A DNA stretch of 48,197 nucleotides from Labilibaculum sp. K2S (GCF_030372765.1 NZ_JAUCMW010000028.1:1-48197); one strand, 5' to 3'; shown: positions 16,869 through 25,647, numbered from the stretch's first letter. Translations and numbers: made by a program. Notes: a model not told the origin generated them from the sequence alone.

Positions 16869-16897
16869 CCGAGATTCCCCGGATTAAGGAATCTCGG
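16869..16897. promoter_or_regulatory. Perfect 10-bp inverted repeat upstream of the P-II gene
   Basis: CCGAGATTCC (16869-16878) and GGAATCTCGG (16888-16897) are exact complements around a 9-nt spacer. There is no T run on either side, so it is not a typical terminator. Its place just upstream of the presumed glnK promoter suits an operator or 5' structure, but no ligand can be named. Confidence 0.5.
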
Positions 16898-17091
16898 GTT
16901 TCGGGTTTAGACCAAGCGTAAATTCGACCGTTGTCGAAAATTTGAAGAAAGGGATTGCTCTTTTTTATCTCCGGAATGCAATGTGGCTTTGTTTCGAAGA
17001 ACTAAATGATGTTTTTGCATGTGGTAAAAATTTAGGTTTTCTATAATAGTTAGTAATAATGGTTTATTTTAATCAGCCTATCCTTAAAAGG

Positions 17092-17134
17092 GGGGTGTTC
17101 GTCTTAAAAGATGTGGTTTTTTTTAAGACACCCC
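17092..17134. other. Long hairpin in a G-run-rich intergenic region
   Basis: GGGGTG (17092-17097) and TCTTAAAA (17102-17109) pair with TTTTAAGA (17121-17128) and CACCCC (17129-17134). The 800-bp region between glnK and the his promoter (16809-17399) otherwise shows no ORF, but has repeated G-runs at ~17090, ~17190, ~17248 and ~17280. It could end an antisense or small transcript. Confidence 0.4.
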
Positions 17135-17399
17135 TTGTTTTAATGGGTTGATTCTGTAAAAGTATTAAAAAAATCAAAATTACAACAAGAAAATGGGGGG
17201 TAATTTATAAAAAATGATGTTTTTTGCATTTATAACGATTACGATAAGGGGGTAGAAGGGATAAAAGTTGTTTTTTTTGGGATATACCCCAAAAGGAGGT
17301 GTGGTTTTGTATCGTAAAGCGTTATGAGATTTGTTACACGCAGTCTAAATCAGGTGTTGTTTATTTAAGTTTATATTATTGTAATTGTTTGAGTCTGGA

Positions 17400-17431
17400 T
17401 TTGGATGATTAAAATATTTTACTAATCTTTG
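17400..17431 (+). promoter_or_regulatory. Bacteroidota-type promoter of the his operon
   Basis: TTTG (17400-17403), a spacer of exactly 19 nt, then TAATCTTTG (17423-17431), close to the phylum's -33 TTTG / -7 TAnnTTTG consensus with one extra base in the -7 box. It lies 21 nt before the leader-peptide ATG. Confidence 0.6.
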
Positions 17432-17452
17432 TGGCATATCAAAGAAAAGAAA

Positions 17453-17509
17453 ATGACATTTACTGCAATTCATCATCATCATCATTATACTTACCAACCG
17501 GTGAGCTGA
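17453..17509 (+). CDS. hisL: His operon leader peptide (five consecutive His codons)
   Basis: 18 codons: MTFTAIHHHHHYTYQPVS, stop TGA at 17507-17509. Five CAT codons in a row directly upstream of hisG are the hallmark of ribosome-mediated attenuation: ribosomes stall when charged His-tRNA is scarce. The ORF lies between a good promoter and an intrinsic terminator. The codons just after the His run (TTACCA, 17491-17496) can pair with TGGTAA (17562-17567) in the terminator loop and so form a rival antiterminator helix. Confidence 0.85.
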   Translation: MTFTAIHHHHHYTYQPVS

Positions 17510-17552
17510 GGATGTTATGCAGTATTTATAAAGATATTTTAACTAACATTTA

Positions 17553-17585
17553 AACGCCCGCTGGTAACAGTCGGGCGTTTTTTTA
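17553..17585 (+). terminator. Attenuator terminator of the his operon
   Basis: AACGCCCG (17553-17560) pairs with CGGGCGTT (17572-17579) across an 11-nt loop, and T residues run to 17584. It stands between the leader peptide and the hisG start, which fits a transcriptional attenuator rather than an ordinary gene end. Confidence 0.85.
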
Positions 17586-17624
17586 TGCTTGAAACTGATA
17601 CCAGAAGGCACCAAAATTTTAACC

Positions 17625-18485
17625 ATGGGAGAAAAATTAACAATTGCAGTACAGAAATCAGGAAGACTGCAGGAAGATTCATTGCAAATTTTGAAAGAGT
17701 GTGGAATCTCCATCGATAATGGAAAGGATCAATTGAAAGCAAATGCTTCCAACTTTCCACTCGAAGTTTTATACCTAAGAAATTCTGATATTCCTCAGTA
17801 TGTTCAGGATGGGGTTGCCGATATTGCTATCGTAGGAGAGAATGTAATTATCGAAAAACAAAAGGAACTTGAGGTTCTGCAGAAACTGGGGTTTTCGAAA
17901 TGTCGGTTGGCAATGGCTTTGCCGAAAGATGTGGAGTATACCGGATTGGAATATTTTAACGGAAAAAAATTAGCCACTTCCTATCCAAATTCTTTGCAGC
18001 AGTTTTTAGATGCCAATAATTTGGACTGTGAAATTCACGTAATTTCCGGTTCTGTTGAAATTGCGCCTAATATTGGTTTGGCCGATGGAATTTGCGATTT
18101 GGTGAGTTCCGGCAGTACTTTATTCAAGAATGGACTGGTTGAGGTGGAAGAGGTTTTGGTTTCGGAGGCTTGTTTGGTTGCGAACAAAAATATCAGCAAT
18201 CTTAAGAGTGCAATACTGGAACGATTACTGTTTCGGATGAGATCTGTTTTAGCCGCTAAAAACAACAAATATATTTTGCTGAATGCTCCTAATGATAAAG
18301 TAGAGGATATTATTAAGGTACTGCCGGGGATGAAAAGTCCGACTGTATTGCCTTTAGCGCAGGAAGGATGGAGTTCTATTCACTCTGTTATCAACGAGAA
18401 TGATTTCTGGGGAGTCATTGATCAGTTAAAATTGAATGGGGCAGAAGGAATATTGATTATTCCTATTCAGAAAATGGTGTTGTAA
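17625..18485 (+). CDS. hisG: ATP phosphoribosyltransferase, long form
   Basis: 286 residues from MGEKLTIAVQKSGRLQEDSL; a TTG at 17589 lies in the attenuator tail and is not a credible start. It joins ATP and PRPP in the first committed step of histidine synthesis. The length and C-terminal region (DKVEDIIKVLPGMKSPTVLP, an ACT-like regulatory domain) mark the long, HisZ-independent form, normally feedback-inhibited by histidine. The core motif for PRPP binding is in 'DGICDLVSSGSTLFKNGL'. First gene of the operon, behind the attenuator. Confidence 0.97.
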   Translation: MGEKLTIAVQKSGRLQEDSLQILKECGISIDNGKDQLKANASNFPLEVLYLRNSDIPQYVQDGVADIAIVGENVIIEKQKELEVLQKLGFSKCRLAMALPKDVEYTGLEYFNGKKLATSYPNSLQQFLDANNLDCEIHVISGSVEIAPNIGLADGICDLVSSGSTLFKNGLVEVEEVLVSEACLVANKNISNLKSAILERLLFRMRSVLAAKNNKYILLNAPNDKVEDIIKVLPGMKSPTVLPLAQEGWSSIHSVINENDFWGVIDQLKLNGAEGILIIPIQKMVL

Positions 18486-18502
18486 GTTTAATTCCTACGA
18501 AA

Positions 18503-19795
18503 ATGCAAGTAATAAAATATCCGGCAAAAGAATCCTGGAATAATGTATTGAGTCGCCCGCTTTTTAATGTGGATGAGTTAGAGGATGCCGTAAATCTGGT
18601 TTTTGGAGAAATAAAAAGGGATGGCGATAATGCATTGTTTAAATATACCCTGCAGTATGATGGTGTCAAAATTGATAAAACGGAAGTGAGTCGAGCTGAT
18701 ATTGATGCATCGGAGAGCATGCTAGATGATGAATTAAAACAAGCTTTGTTAATTGCGGCAAAGAATATTAGAACATTTCATGAGGCACAATTTCAGAAGT
18801 CTGAGATAATTGAGACAAGCGAAGGGGTTCGTTGCTGGAGGAAATCTACTGCAATTGAAAAGGTTGGTTTGTATGTGCCGGGTGGAAGCGCTCCTTTATT
18901 TTCAACGGTATTAATGTTGGGGATTCCTGCGAAACTAGCCGGTTGTGATGAGGTTGTTCTTTGCACACCTCCAGGGAAGAATGGAATAATTAATCCGGCA
19001 ATTCTATATGCCTGTAAGTTGGTTGGAATCGATCGGGTTTTTCAGATTGGAGGCATTCAGGCAATTGGAGGCATGGCTTATGGAACCGAATCGATACCAA
19101 AAGTTCATAAAATATTTGGGCCGGGAAATCAGTATGTGACAGCTGCCAAACAACGGGCAAATAGAATAGGAGTGGCAATTGATATGCCGGCCGGACCTTC
19201 GGAGGTAATGGTTTTGGCCGATGAAACTGCTGAACCGGAATTTGTGGCTGCAGATTTATTGTCTCAGGCAGAGCATGGTGCTGATAGTCAGGTGATATTG
19301 GTGACTTGGGCTGAGCAACTAATAGAAGGCGTTGAGCAAGAGCTTGAAAAACAATTGCAGGCTCTTTCGAGAAGAGATGTTGCTGCCAAAGCTTTGGAAA
19401 ACTCGAAAATTATTTTGGTAAAATCAAGGGAAGAAGCTCTTGAGTTAAGTAATTTGTATGCGCCGGAACATCTTATTGTATCTGTAAAAGATGAAAATTC
19501 TTTAATTGACGGAATCAGAAATGCCGGATCTGTTTTTTTAGGAAATTATACTCCGGAAAGTGCAGGCGATTATGCATCAGGAACCAATCACACCTTACCA
19601 ACAAACGGAGCCGCAAAGGCGTATTCCGGTGTGAGTCTTGACTCTTTTATGAAGAGCATCAGTTTCCAAAAAATAAGTGAGAAGGGCTTGCTGAATCTGG
19701 GTCCTGTAATCGAGATCATGGCAAAAGCCGAACAATTAGACGCTCACAGTAACGCAGTAACGGTTCGGTTGAACAAGATAAAATTGAATTCATGA
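18503..19795 (+). CDS. hisD: Histidinol dehydrogenase
   Basis: 430 residues, normal length. NAD- and Zn-dependent oxidation of histidinol to histidine, the last step. Family motifs: GLYVPGGSAPLFSTVLMLG, KIFGPGNQYVTAAKQ, IDMPAGPSEVMVLAD, the catalytic Glu-His pair in LYAPEHLIV, and the TPESAGDYASGTNHTLPTNG zinc-site loop near the C-terminus. It starts 17 nt after hisG and overlaps hisC by 4 nt, so it is translationally coupled. Confidence 0.98.
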   Translation: MQVIKYPAKESWNNVLSRPLFNVDELEDAVNLVFGEIKRDGDNALFKYTLQYDGVKIDKTEVSRADIDASESMLDDELKQALLIAAKNIRTFHEAQFQKSEIIETSEGVRCWRKSTAIEKVGLYVPGGSAPLFSTVLMLGIPAKLAGCDEVVLCTPPGKNGIINPAILYACKLVGIDRVFQIGGIQAIGGMAYGTESIPKVHKIFGPGNQYVTAAKQRANRIGVAIDMPAGPSEVMVLADETAEPEFVAADLLSQAEHGADSQVILVTWAEQLIEGVEQELEKQLQALSRRDVAAKALENSKIILVKSREEALELSNLYAPEHLIVSVKDENSLIDGIRNAGSVFLGNYTPESAGDYASGTNHTLPTNGAAKAYSGVSLDSFMKSISFQKISEKGLLNLGPVIEIMAKAEQLDAHSNAVTVRLNKIKLNS

Positions 19796-20859
19796 TGGGA
19801 GCAAAAATAAAATCAAGCTTAGACTTGAACAAATTGGTTCGGGAGAACGTGAAAAGACTGGTGCCTTATTCTTCTGCAAGAGATGAGTTTTCAGGAATGG
19901 GATCTGTCTTTTTGGATGCCAACGAAAACCCTTATGAAAATGGAGTAAATCGTTATCCGGATCCTATGCAAAGAACATTAAAAGCACGTTTAGGAGAATT
20001 GAAAGCTGTGAATCCTGAAAATATAATTCTTGGAAATGGCAGTGATGAGGTTATCGATCTTTTGTTTAGAGCATTTTGCGAGCCAAATATTGATAATGTT
20101 ATTATTTGTACCCCTACCTATGGGATGTATGAAGTTGCGGCAGGAATCAATGCCATTGAGAATCGTGAAGTGCCACTTGATAAGGATTTTCAACCGGAGG
20201 TAAGTGCTGTCCTTTCAGTTGCTGATCAGAATTCGAAACTGTTATTTCTATGCTCGCCGAATAATCCAACTGCAAATTTGTTGGACGAGAATAAGCTTGT
20301 TGAATTACTCGATAAATTTAAAGGTATTGTTATTATTGATGAGGCTTACATTGATTTTGCTCCAGGCAAAACGATGGTAGATAAATTAGCTGATTATTCC
20401 AATTTAGTGATTCTGCAAACATTGTCAAAAGCATGGGGAATGGCAGGAATTCGTTTGGGTATTGGGTTGGCTTCGAAGGAAATCATCAATGTTTTAAATA
20501 GAATAAAGCCACCTTATAACGTGAATTGCCTAACTCAGACCAAAGCTCTTGAATTATTGGAAGCTGTTGATTTGTATGAAGAGCAGGTGAAGAATATCAT
20601 CACAGAAAGAGAAGGTTTGATCACTTTTTTGAGTGATTTGCCTTTTGTTGAGAAAGTATATCCTACTGATGCTAATTTTATTTTGATACGTGTGAATGAT
20701 GCAAGAGGTTTATATGATTATTTACTTACCGATGAAATCATTATTCGGGACCGGTCAAAAATTCGGAGTCTGGGAAACTGTGTTCGCATTAGTATTGGTA
20801 CAAGTGAGGAAAATGCGATTCTGAAAAAGACATTAACAAAATTTGAATTGAAATCATGA
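19792..20859 (+). CDS. hisC: Histidinol-phosphate aminotransferase
   Basis: 355 residues, PLP-dependent fold type I. It transfers the amino group from glutamate to imidazole-acetol phosphate. Motifs: FLDANENPYENGVNRYPDP at the N-terminus, GNGSDEVIDLLFRAF, CSPNNPTANL, DEAYIDFAP, the PLP lysine in TLSKAWGMAGIRLG, and the C-terminal substrate arginine in NCVRISIGT. It begins with two adjacent ATG codons overlapping the hisD stop and overlaps hisB by 4 nt. Confidence 0.97.
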   Translation: MMGAKIKSSLDLNKLVRENVKRLVPYSSARDEFSGMGSVFLDANENPYENGVNRYPDPMQRTLKARLGELKAVNPENIILGNGSDEVIDLLFRAFCEPNIDNVIICTPTYGMYEVAAGINAIENREVPLDKDFQPEVSAVLSVADQNSKLLFLCSPNNPTANLLDENKLVELLDKFKGIVIIDEAYIDFAPGKTMVDKLADYSNLVILQTLSKAWGMAGIRLGIGLASKEIINVLNRIKPPYNVNCLTQTKALELLEAVDLYEEQVKNIITEREGLITFLSDLPFVEKVYPTDANFILIRVNDARGLYDYLLTDEIIIRDRSKIRSLGNCVRISIGTSEENAILKKTLTKFELKS

Positions 20860-22010
20860 AGGATACAACTACAAAAAAGAAAGTTCTGTTTATTGATAGA
20901 GATGGAACATTGATTCTGGAGCCTCCTGTTGATTATCAGGTGGATAGTTTGGAAAAATTGGAGTATTATCCGGGTGTTTTTAATGGACTGGCAAAAATTG
21001 TAAAACAACTTGATTTTGAACTGGTGATGGTAACCAATCAAGATGGTTTGGGAGCCGATTCATATCCTGAGGATACCTTTTGGCCGGCGCAGAATAAAAT
21101 GATGCAGGCATTTTCCAGTGAAGGAATCGAATTCGCAGATGTATGCATTGATAAAACTTTTCCGCATGAAAATGCACCAACAAGGAAACCTGGTACGGCT
21201 TTGTTGACAAAGTATTTTTCGGAGGAGTATGATTTGGAAAATTCGTTTGTGATTGGTGATCGTTGGACGGATGTTGAATTGGCAAAGAACCTTAAAGCAA
21301 AAGCAATTTTTATTTCATCAAGTGGAAATATTGGTGATGAAGAGTTGTCGGAATCGAAACAGGAACTAGAAGCATGTATTGAATTACGCACAGAATCGTG
21401 GGAGAAAATATATGAGTTTTTGCGCTTAAGTGAACGAACCGCAACGGTTGAAAGAAATACGAGCGAAACACAAATTAAAATTGTTTTGGATCTGGATGGT
21501 GAAGGAAAAGGCTTATTCGATACAGGAATCGGATTTTTCGATCACATGCTCGATCAGATTGCCCGACACTCCGGAGTTAACTTGAGCGTTACTGTAAAAG
21601 GAGATTTGGAAGTTGATGAGCATCACACCATAGAAGATACTGCAATTGCTTTGGGAGAAGCATTTAAGTTAGCTCTTGGTAATAAGTTGGGATTGGATCG
21701 TTATGGATTTTGTTTGCCGATGGATGACTGTTTGGCTCAGGTTGCTATTGATTTTGGAGGTAGAAACTGGTTGGTTTGGGAGGCTGAATTCAATCGCGAA
21801 ATGATTGGAGGAATGCCAACAGAGATGTTTTTCCACTTTTTTAAGTCATTCTCCGATGGAGCTTCATGCAATCTGAACATCAAGGCAGAAGGACAAAATG
21901 AGCATCATAAAATAGAAGGCATTTTTAAAGCTTTGGCCAGAGCTATTCGCATGGCGATTCGAAGAGATGCAAATTGTTTACAATTGCCATCAACAAAAGG
22001 AACGTTATAG
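20856..22010 (+). CDS. hisB: Bifunctional histidinol-phosphatase / imidazoleglycerol-phosphate dehydratase
   Basis: 384 residues in two domains. Residues 1-~170 are a HAD phosphatase of the HisB-N type (FIDRDGTL with the two catalytic aspartates, VTNQDGLG, GDRWTDVELAKN). From ~195 on is the Mn-dependent dehydratase, with the metal-binding motifs FFDHMLDQIARHSG and VDEHHTIEDTAIALGEA, and their second-half counterparts FFHFFKSFSDGA and NEHHKIEGIFKALARA. This is the fused form known from enterobacteria and Bacteroidota. It catalyses steps six and eight of the pathway. Confidence 0.97.
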   Translation: MKDTTTKKKVLFIDRDGTLILEPPVDYQVDSLEKLEYYPGVFNGLAKIVKQLDFELVMVTNQDGLGADSYPEDTFWPAQNKMMQAFSSEGIEFADVCIDKTFPHENAPTRKPGTALLTKYFSEEYDLENSFVIGDRWTDVELAKNLKAKAIFISSSGNIGDEELSESKQELEACIELRTESWEKIYEFLRLSERTATVERNTSETQIKIVLDLDGEGKGLFDTGIGFFDHMLDQIARHSGVNLSVTVKGDLEVDEHHTIEDTAIALGEAFKLALGNKLGLDRYGFCLPMDDCLAQVAIDFGGRNWLVWEAEFNREMIGGMPTEMFFHFFKSFSDGASCNLNIKAEGQNEHHKIEGIFKALARAIRMAIRRDANCLQLPSTKGTL

Positions 22011-22012
22011 AT

Positions 22013-22603
22013 ATGAAGAATCAGAAAATTGTTATCATCGATTATGATGCAGGAAATATTCAATCTGTAAAATATGCTTTTGAGCGATTGGGAATTACAC
22101 CTGTTGTTTCAAATGATGAAGAAGTGATTCGCAGTGCAGATAAAGTGATATTTCCCGGAGTTGGAGAAGCAGCCTGGGCCATGAATTCGCTTCGGAAGAA
22201 TGGTTTGGATCAATTGATTCCTCAATTGACACAACCCGTGCTGGGGATTTGTTTGGGAATGCAGTTAATGTGTGAAAGTTCTGAAGAAAGTGACACTAAA
22301 GGATTGGGTATTTTTCCTCTGAAAGTAAAACGCTTTACCAACGAACGTAAGGTTCCTCATATGGGATGGAATCAGTTGGAGAAACTGAAAGGCAGTTTGT
22401 TTAAAGGAGTATCTGAAATGGAATTCGTCTATTTTGTACATTCCTACTATGTTCCCTGTGCTGAAGAAACTGTCGCTTCCTGCAATTACATTTTAAATTT
22501 CAGTGCGTCACTTCAGAAAGATAATTTTTATGCCTGTCAGTTTCATCCTGAAAAATCGGGATCAGTAGGAGTGAAGATCTTGGAGAATTTTGTCAATTTA
22601 TAG
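22013..22603 (+). CDS. hisH: Imidazole glycerol phosphate synthase, glutaminase subunit
   Basis: 196 residues from MKNQKIVIIDYDAGNIQSVK, 2 nt after hisB. A class I glutamine amidotransferase that feeds ammonia to HisF. The nucleophile Cys lies in LGICLGMQLM and the His-Glu pair in CQFHPEKSG; the oxyanion-strand motif FPGVGEAAWAM is present. An upstream in-frame ATG would place 13 residues inside hisB and is rejected. Its partner hisF is two genes downstream. Confidence 0.97.
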   Translation: MKNQKIVIIDYDAGNIQSVKYAFERLGITPVVSNDEEVIRSADKVIFPGVGEAAWAMNSLRKNGLDQLIPQLTQPVLGICLGMQLMCESSEESDTKGLGIFPLKVKRFTNERKVPHMGWNQLEKLKGSLFKGVSEMEFVYFVHSYYVPCAEETVASCNYILNFSASLQKDNFYACQFHPEKSGSVGVKILENFVNL

Positions 22604-22611
22604 AAAATGTC

Positions 22612-23343
22612 ATGAGCAGAATAAAAATAATACCAGCCATCGATACCATAAAAGGGAGATGTGTGCGATTAACAAAAGGAGATTACGATACCGAAAAAGT
22701 ATATAGTGAAGATCCGTTGCAGGTAGCTAAAGACTTTGAAGAATTAGGAATTACCCGTCTGCATTTGGTCGATTTGGAAGGTGCGAAATCAGGACATATT
22801 TGCAATTCGGAAGTATTACGAAGAGTGGCTTCCGGAACCAATCTGAAGATTGATTTTGGTGGAGGAGTGAAATCAGATGAAGATATTGAATTGGCTTTTC
22901 AGTGCGGAGCGAATCAGGTTACAGGTGGCAGTATTGCTGTTTCGAATCCTGAACTGTTCGAAAAATGGATGGGTAAATATGGAGCGGAAAAAATGATTCT
23001 GGGAGCTGATGTTCGAAACGAAATGGTTTCAATATCTGGTTGGAAAAAAGATTCTGATTATCATTTGTTCAAATTTTTAGAGAATTATCAGAGAAAAGGC
23101 GTAAAAACAGTAATCTGTACAGATATTTCGAAAGATGGAATGCTGCAGGGGTCCGCTGTTGAGTTGTATCAATCTGTAATGAAAGAATTTCCTAATTTAG
23201 AACTGGTTGCAAGCGGAGGTGTTGGCAACATCGAAGATGTTCGTATTTTGAATGAGATTGGCTGTTGGGGAGTGATTATTGGCAAGGCGATTTACGAAAA
23301 GCGAATTGATATGAACGAATTGGTTAACGAATTTATCCTGTAA
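22612..23343 (+). CDS. hisA: ProFAR isomerase (phosphoribosylformimino-AICAR-P isomerase)
   Basis: 243 residues, a half-barrel-duplicated TIM barrel. It opens the ring of ProFAR to PRFAR. The two catalytic aspartates are in IIPAIDTIKGRCVRL and ICTDISKDGML; phosphate-binding loops are DFGGGVKS and ASGGVGNIED. Spacing is 8 nt from hisH and 2 nt to hisF. Confidence 0.97.
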   Translation: MSRIKIIPAIDTIKGRCVRLTKGDYDTEKVYSEDPLQVAKDFEELGITRLHLVDLEGAKSGHICNSEVLRRVASGTNLKIDFGGGVKSDEDIELAFQCGANQVTGGSIAVSNPELFEKWMGKYGAEKMILGADVRNEMVSISGWKKDSDYHLFKFLENYQRKGVKTVICTDISKDGMLQGSAVELYQSVMKEFPNLELVASGGVGNIEDVRILNEIGCWGVIIGKAIYEKRIDMNELVNEFIL

Positions 23344-23345
23344 TT

Positions 23346-24101
23346 ATGCTATCGAAACGAATAATACCCTGTTTGGATGTAAAAGACGGAAGAACAGTTA
23401 AAGGCGTGAACTTTGTCGATTTACGAGACGCCGGCGATGCTGTTGAATTGGCTGCATATTACGCAGAACAAGGAGCTGATGAATTGGTCTTTTTAGACAT
23501 TACGGCCACTCACGAAAAGAGGAAAACGCTTGTTGAATTGGTTCAGAAAGTAGCCAAAGAGCTAAATATACCATTTACTGTAGGAGGTGGAATTTCTACA
23601 CCGGAGGATGTTGGCGTTCTGTTGAATGCCGGAGCTGATAAGGTATCCATAAATTCTTCAGCTGTTCGAAATCCAAAGTTAATATCAGATTTGGCTTCCC
23701 GATTCGGAAGTCAGTGTGTTGTTGTTGCTGTAGATGCCCGCTTTGCTGATGGCAAATGGGAAGTCTATTTGAATGGAGGAAGACTTGCTACGGGAATTGA
23801 TTTGTTTGATTGGATTCTGGAAGCGGAGAGATTGGGTGCAGGAGAAATTTTGTTTACGTCAATGAATCACGATGGAACCAAGAATGGATTTGCAAATGAA
23901 ACTTTGGCGAAGTTATCCGAGATGATCAACATTCCAATTATAGCTTCGGGAGGAGCAGGAAATATGGAACATTTTGCGGATACATTTACCGAAGGGAAGG
24001 CTGATGCCGCTTTGGCTGCCAGTGTTTTTCATTTTAAGGAAATAGAAATTCCCAATTTGAAAAATTACCTAAAGAGTAAAAATATACCAGTTAGAATATA
24101 A
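23346..24101 (+). CDS. hisF: Imidazole glycerol phosphate synthase, cyclase subunit
   Basis: 251 residues, TIM barrel paralogous to HisA. It uses ammonia from HisH to cyclise PRFAR into imidazole glycerol phosphate and AICAR. The catalytic aspartates lie in IPCLDVKDGRTVKGVNF and VVVAVDARF; phosphate loops are TVGGGISTPED and ASGGAGNMEHF. It starts 2 nt after hisA, and hisIE follows after 21 nt. Confidence 0.98.
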   Translation: MLSKRIIPCLDVKDGRTVKGVNFVDLRDAGDAVELAAYYAEQGADELVFLDITATHEKRKTLVELVQKVAKELNIPFTVGGGISTPEDVGVLLNAGADKVSINSSAVRNPKLISDLASRFGSQCVVVAVDARFADGKWEVYLNGGRLATGIDLFDWILEAERLGAGEILFTSMNHDGTKNGFANETLAKLSEMINIPIIASGGAGNMEHFADTFTEGKADAALAASVFHFKEIEIPNLKNYLKSKNIPVRI

Positions 24102-24122
24102 ACGAACCACAATTACATAAAG

Positions 24123-24743
24123 ATGAATTTTAAAGATCTGACAAATCAAATTGATTTCGAAAAAGGAGAAGGACTAGTGCCTGCAATTATTCAGGATGTT
24201 AAAACACAAAAGGTGTTGATGCTGGGATACATGAATAAGGAATCGTACGAAAAAACAATAGAGTCCGGAAAAGTGACATTTTTCAGCCGGAGTAAGCAAA
24301 GACTTTGGACTAAAGGAGAAGAAAGCGGTAATTTTCTTGAGATGAAAGATTTAAGCTTAGATTGTGATAATGACACTTTACTGATAAAAGTGGCTCCCGT
24401 AGGTCCGGTTTGTCACAAAGGCACGGATACTTGCTGGCAGGAAGAGAACAAAGCATCATCCATTGATTTTTTGCTGCAGTTGCAGCAGGTAATTACCGAG
24501 AGAAAGAAGAATTTGTCTGAGAAATCTTATACCGCAAGTCTTTTTAATAAAGGAATTAATAAGATTGCTCAGAAGGTAGGTGAAGAGGCCGTTGAGCTCG
24601 TGATTGAAGCCAAGGATGATAATAAAGATTTATTTATGGGTGAAGCTGCTGATTTGATGTTTCATTATTTAGTGCTTCTTGCAGCGAAAGATTATAAGTT
24701 GGAAGAAGTTGTAAGTTTGTTGGTAGAACGTCACAGTAAATAA
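24123..24743 (+). CDS. hisI: Phosphoribosyl-AMP cyclohydrolase / phosphoribosyl-ATP pyrophosphatase
   Basis: 206-residue HisIE fusion covering steps two and three. The N-terminal cyclohydrolase (1-~110) has LMLGYMNKES, TFFSRSKQRLWTKGEESGNF, the Mg-site DCDNDTLL and the Zn cysteines in VCHKGTDTCW. The C-terminal pyrophosphatase (~115-206) has SYTASLFNKGINKIAQKVGE followed by EAVELVIEAK and the EAADLMFHYLVLL helix. Last gene of the operon; a palindromic element follows instead of a classic terminator. Confidence 0.97.
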   Translation: MNFKDLTNQIDFEKGEGLVPAIIQDVKTQKVLMLGYMNKESYEKTIESGKVTFFSRSKQRLWTKGEESGNFLEMKDLSLDCDNDTLLIKVAPVGPVCHKGTDTCWQEENKASSIDFLLQLQQVITERKKNLSEKSYTASLFNKGINKIAQKVGEEAVELVIEAKDDNKDLFMGEAADLMFHYLVLLAAKDYKLEEVVSLLVERHSK

Positions 24744-24767
24744 AAATTTATCTGAACGAAAAAAAAT

Positions 24768-24900
24768 GAGGGTGTCCGAAAAGTAAAGTTTCCCTTGGAA
24801 ATGTCATGTTGAGCGAAGTCGAAACATCTGTTATTCAAACATAAAGATTTTTCGGCAAGCTCAGAATGACAATAAAATTGAACTTTTCGGACACCTTCTT
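24768..24900. repeat. Palindromic intergenic element with 14-bp terminal inverted repeats
   Basis: GGTGTCCGAAAAGT (24771-24784) and its exact complement ACTTTTCGGACACC (24882-24895) bound ~97 bp that contain a second inverted pair, TGTCAT (24802) and ATGACA (24866). The inner 'gttgagcgaagtcgaaacat' text is of a kind common between Bacteroidota genes. It separates the convergent hisI and nitroreductase genes and probably folds in both transcripts. A left-end fragment recurs at ~26688. Confidence 0.75.
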
Positions 24901-24909
24901 AGTAGTATT

Positions 24910-25428
24910 TTAGAATGTGTTCAGATGAATTTTTTCTTTTTTGAGAAAAGTTTCATCACGACCTGCTTTTTCACCATCCTTATAGCCGATAGCAATAATG
25001 GCCAGTATTTTAACATTCTCAGGCATGTTCATCACTTCCTGAATATAAGATTCTGCCGATTTTTCTTCATTGTATTCTCTTTCTCGTATTTGAATCCAAC
25101 AGGTTCCCAATCCCTCTTTTTCAGCTTGTAACTGAATAAAAGTGGATGCAATGGCACAATCTTCTATCCAAACATCGCTTTTATTCGCATCGCCCGCTAC
25201 TACTATAGAACAAACTGCATTTTTTAGGAATCCAGCTCCAAGTGGTTTGCAGGCTGAAAGTTTTTCATTGATTTCCTTTTGGTCAACAATGATAAATTCA
25301 CATGGATATGCACTTTTTGATGAGGGAGCCAATAAGGAGGCCTGCATGATGCGCTCAAGTTTTTCTGCTTCGATCGGTTTAGATGTAAATTTTCGAATGC
25401 TTCGTCGTTTGTAAAATAAGTCTAACAT
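24910..25428 (-). CDS. Nitroreductase-family protein
   Basis: 172 residues, FMN-dependent nitroreductase fold. Signatures: FYKRRSIRKFTSKPI (FMN-phosphate arginines), ASLLAPSSKSAYPCEFIIV, and the C-terminal glycine-rich AIIAIGYKDGEK. It has the shortened architecture of NfsA/FRP-like 'nitroreductase family' members that reduce quinones or nitroaromatics; the physiological substrate is not predictable. It is monocistronic and convergent to the his operon. Confidence 0.9.
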   Translation of the reverse strand: MLDLFYKRRSIRKFTSKPIEAEKLERIMQASLLAPSSKSAYPCEFIIVDQKEINEKLSACKPLGAGFLKNAVCSIVVAGDANKSDVWIEDCAIASTFIQLQAEKEGLGTCWIQIREREYNEEKSAESYIQEVMNMPENVKILAIIAIGYKDGEKAGRDETFLKKEKIHLNTF

Positions 25429-25647
25429 GAGTTTGATTTTTAGCTTCGTTCCAAAAGTAGGAATAAATGTTTTTTTTTCATCCTACTAAACCAGATTAGT
25501 ACTGATGGTGTGGAGGAATTCAATTGTAAACTCCCGTAAATGTTGCAAAGTTCGGATTTTAATGCTGAAAATTATCCTTAGATTTGAAAATGGTAAAGGA
25601 ATGATTTTGTCACTTAATTTTAACTAAAAATAAATATACTGCCTGCT

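Noticed and set aside
24768..24900. Miniature insertion element with target-site duplication
   Set aside because: Terminal inverted repeats are clear, but I could not find flanking direct repeats, so I list it only as a palindromic repeat.
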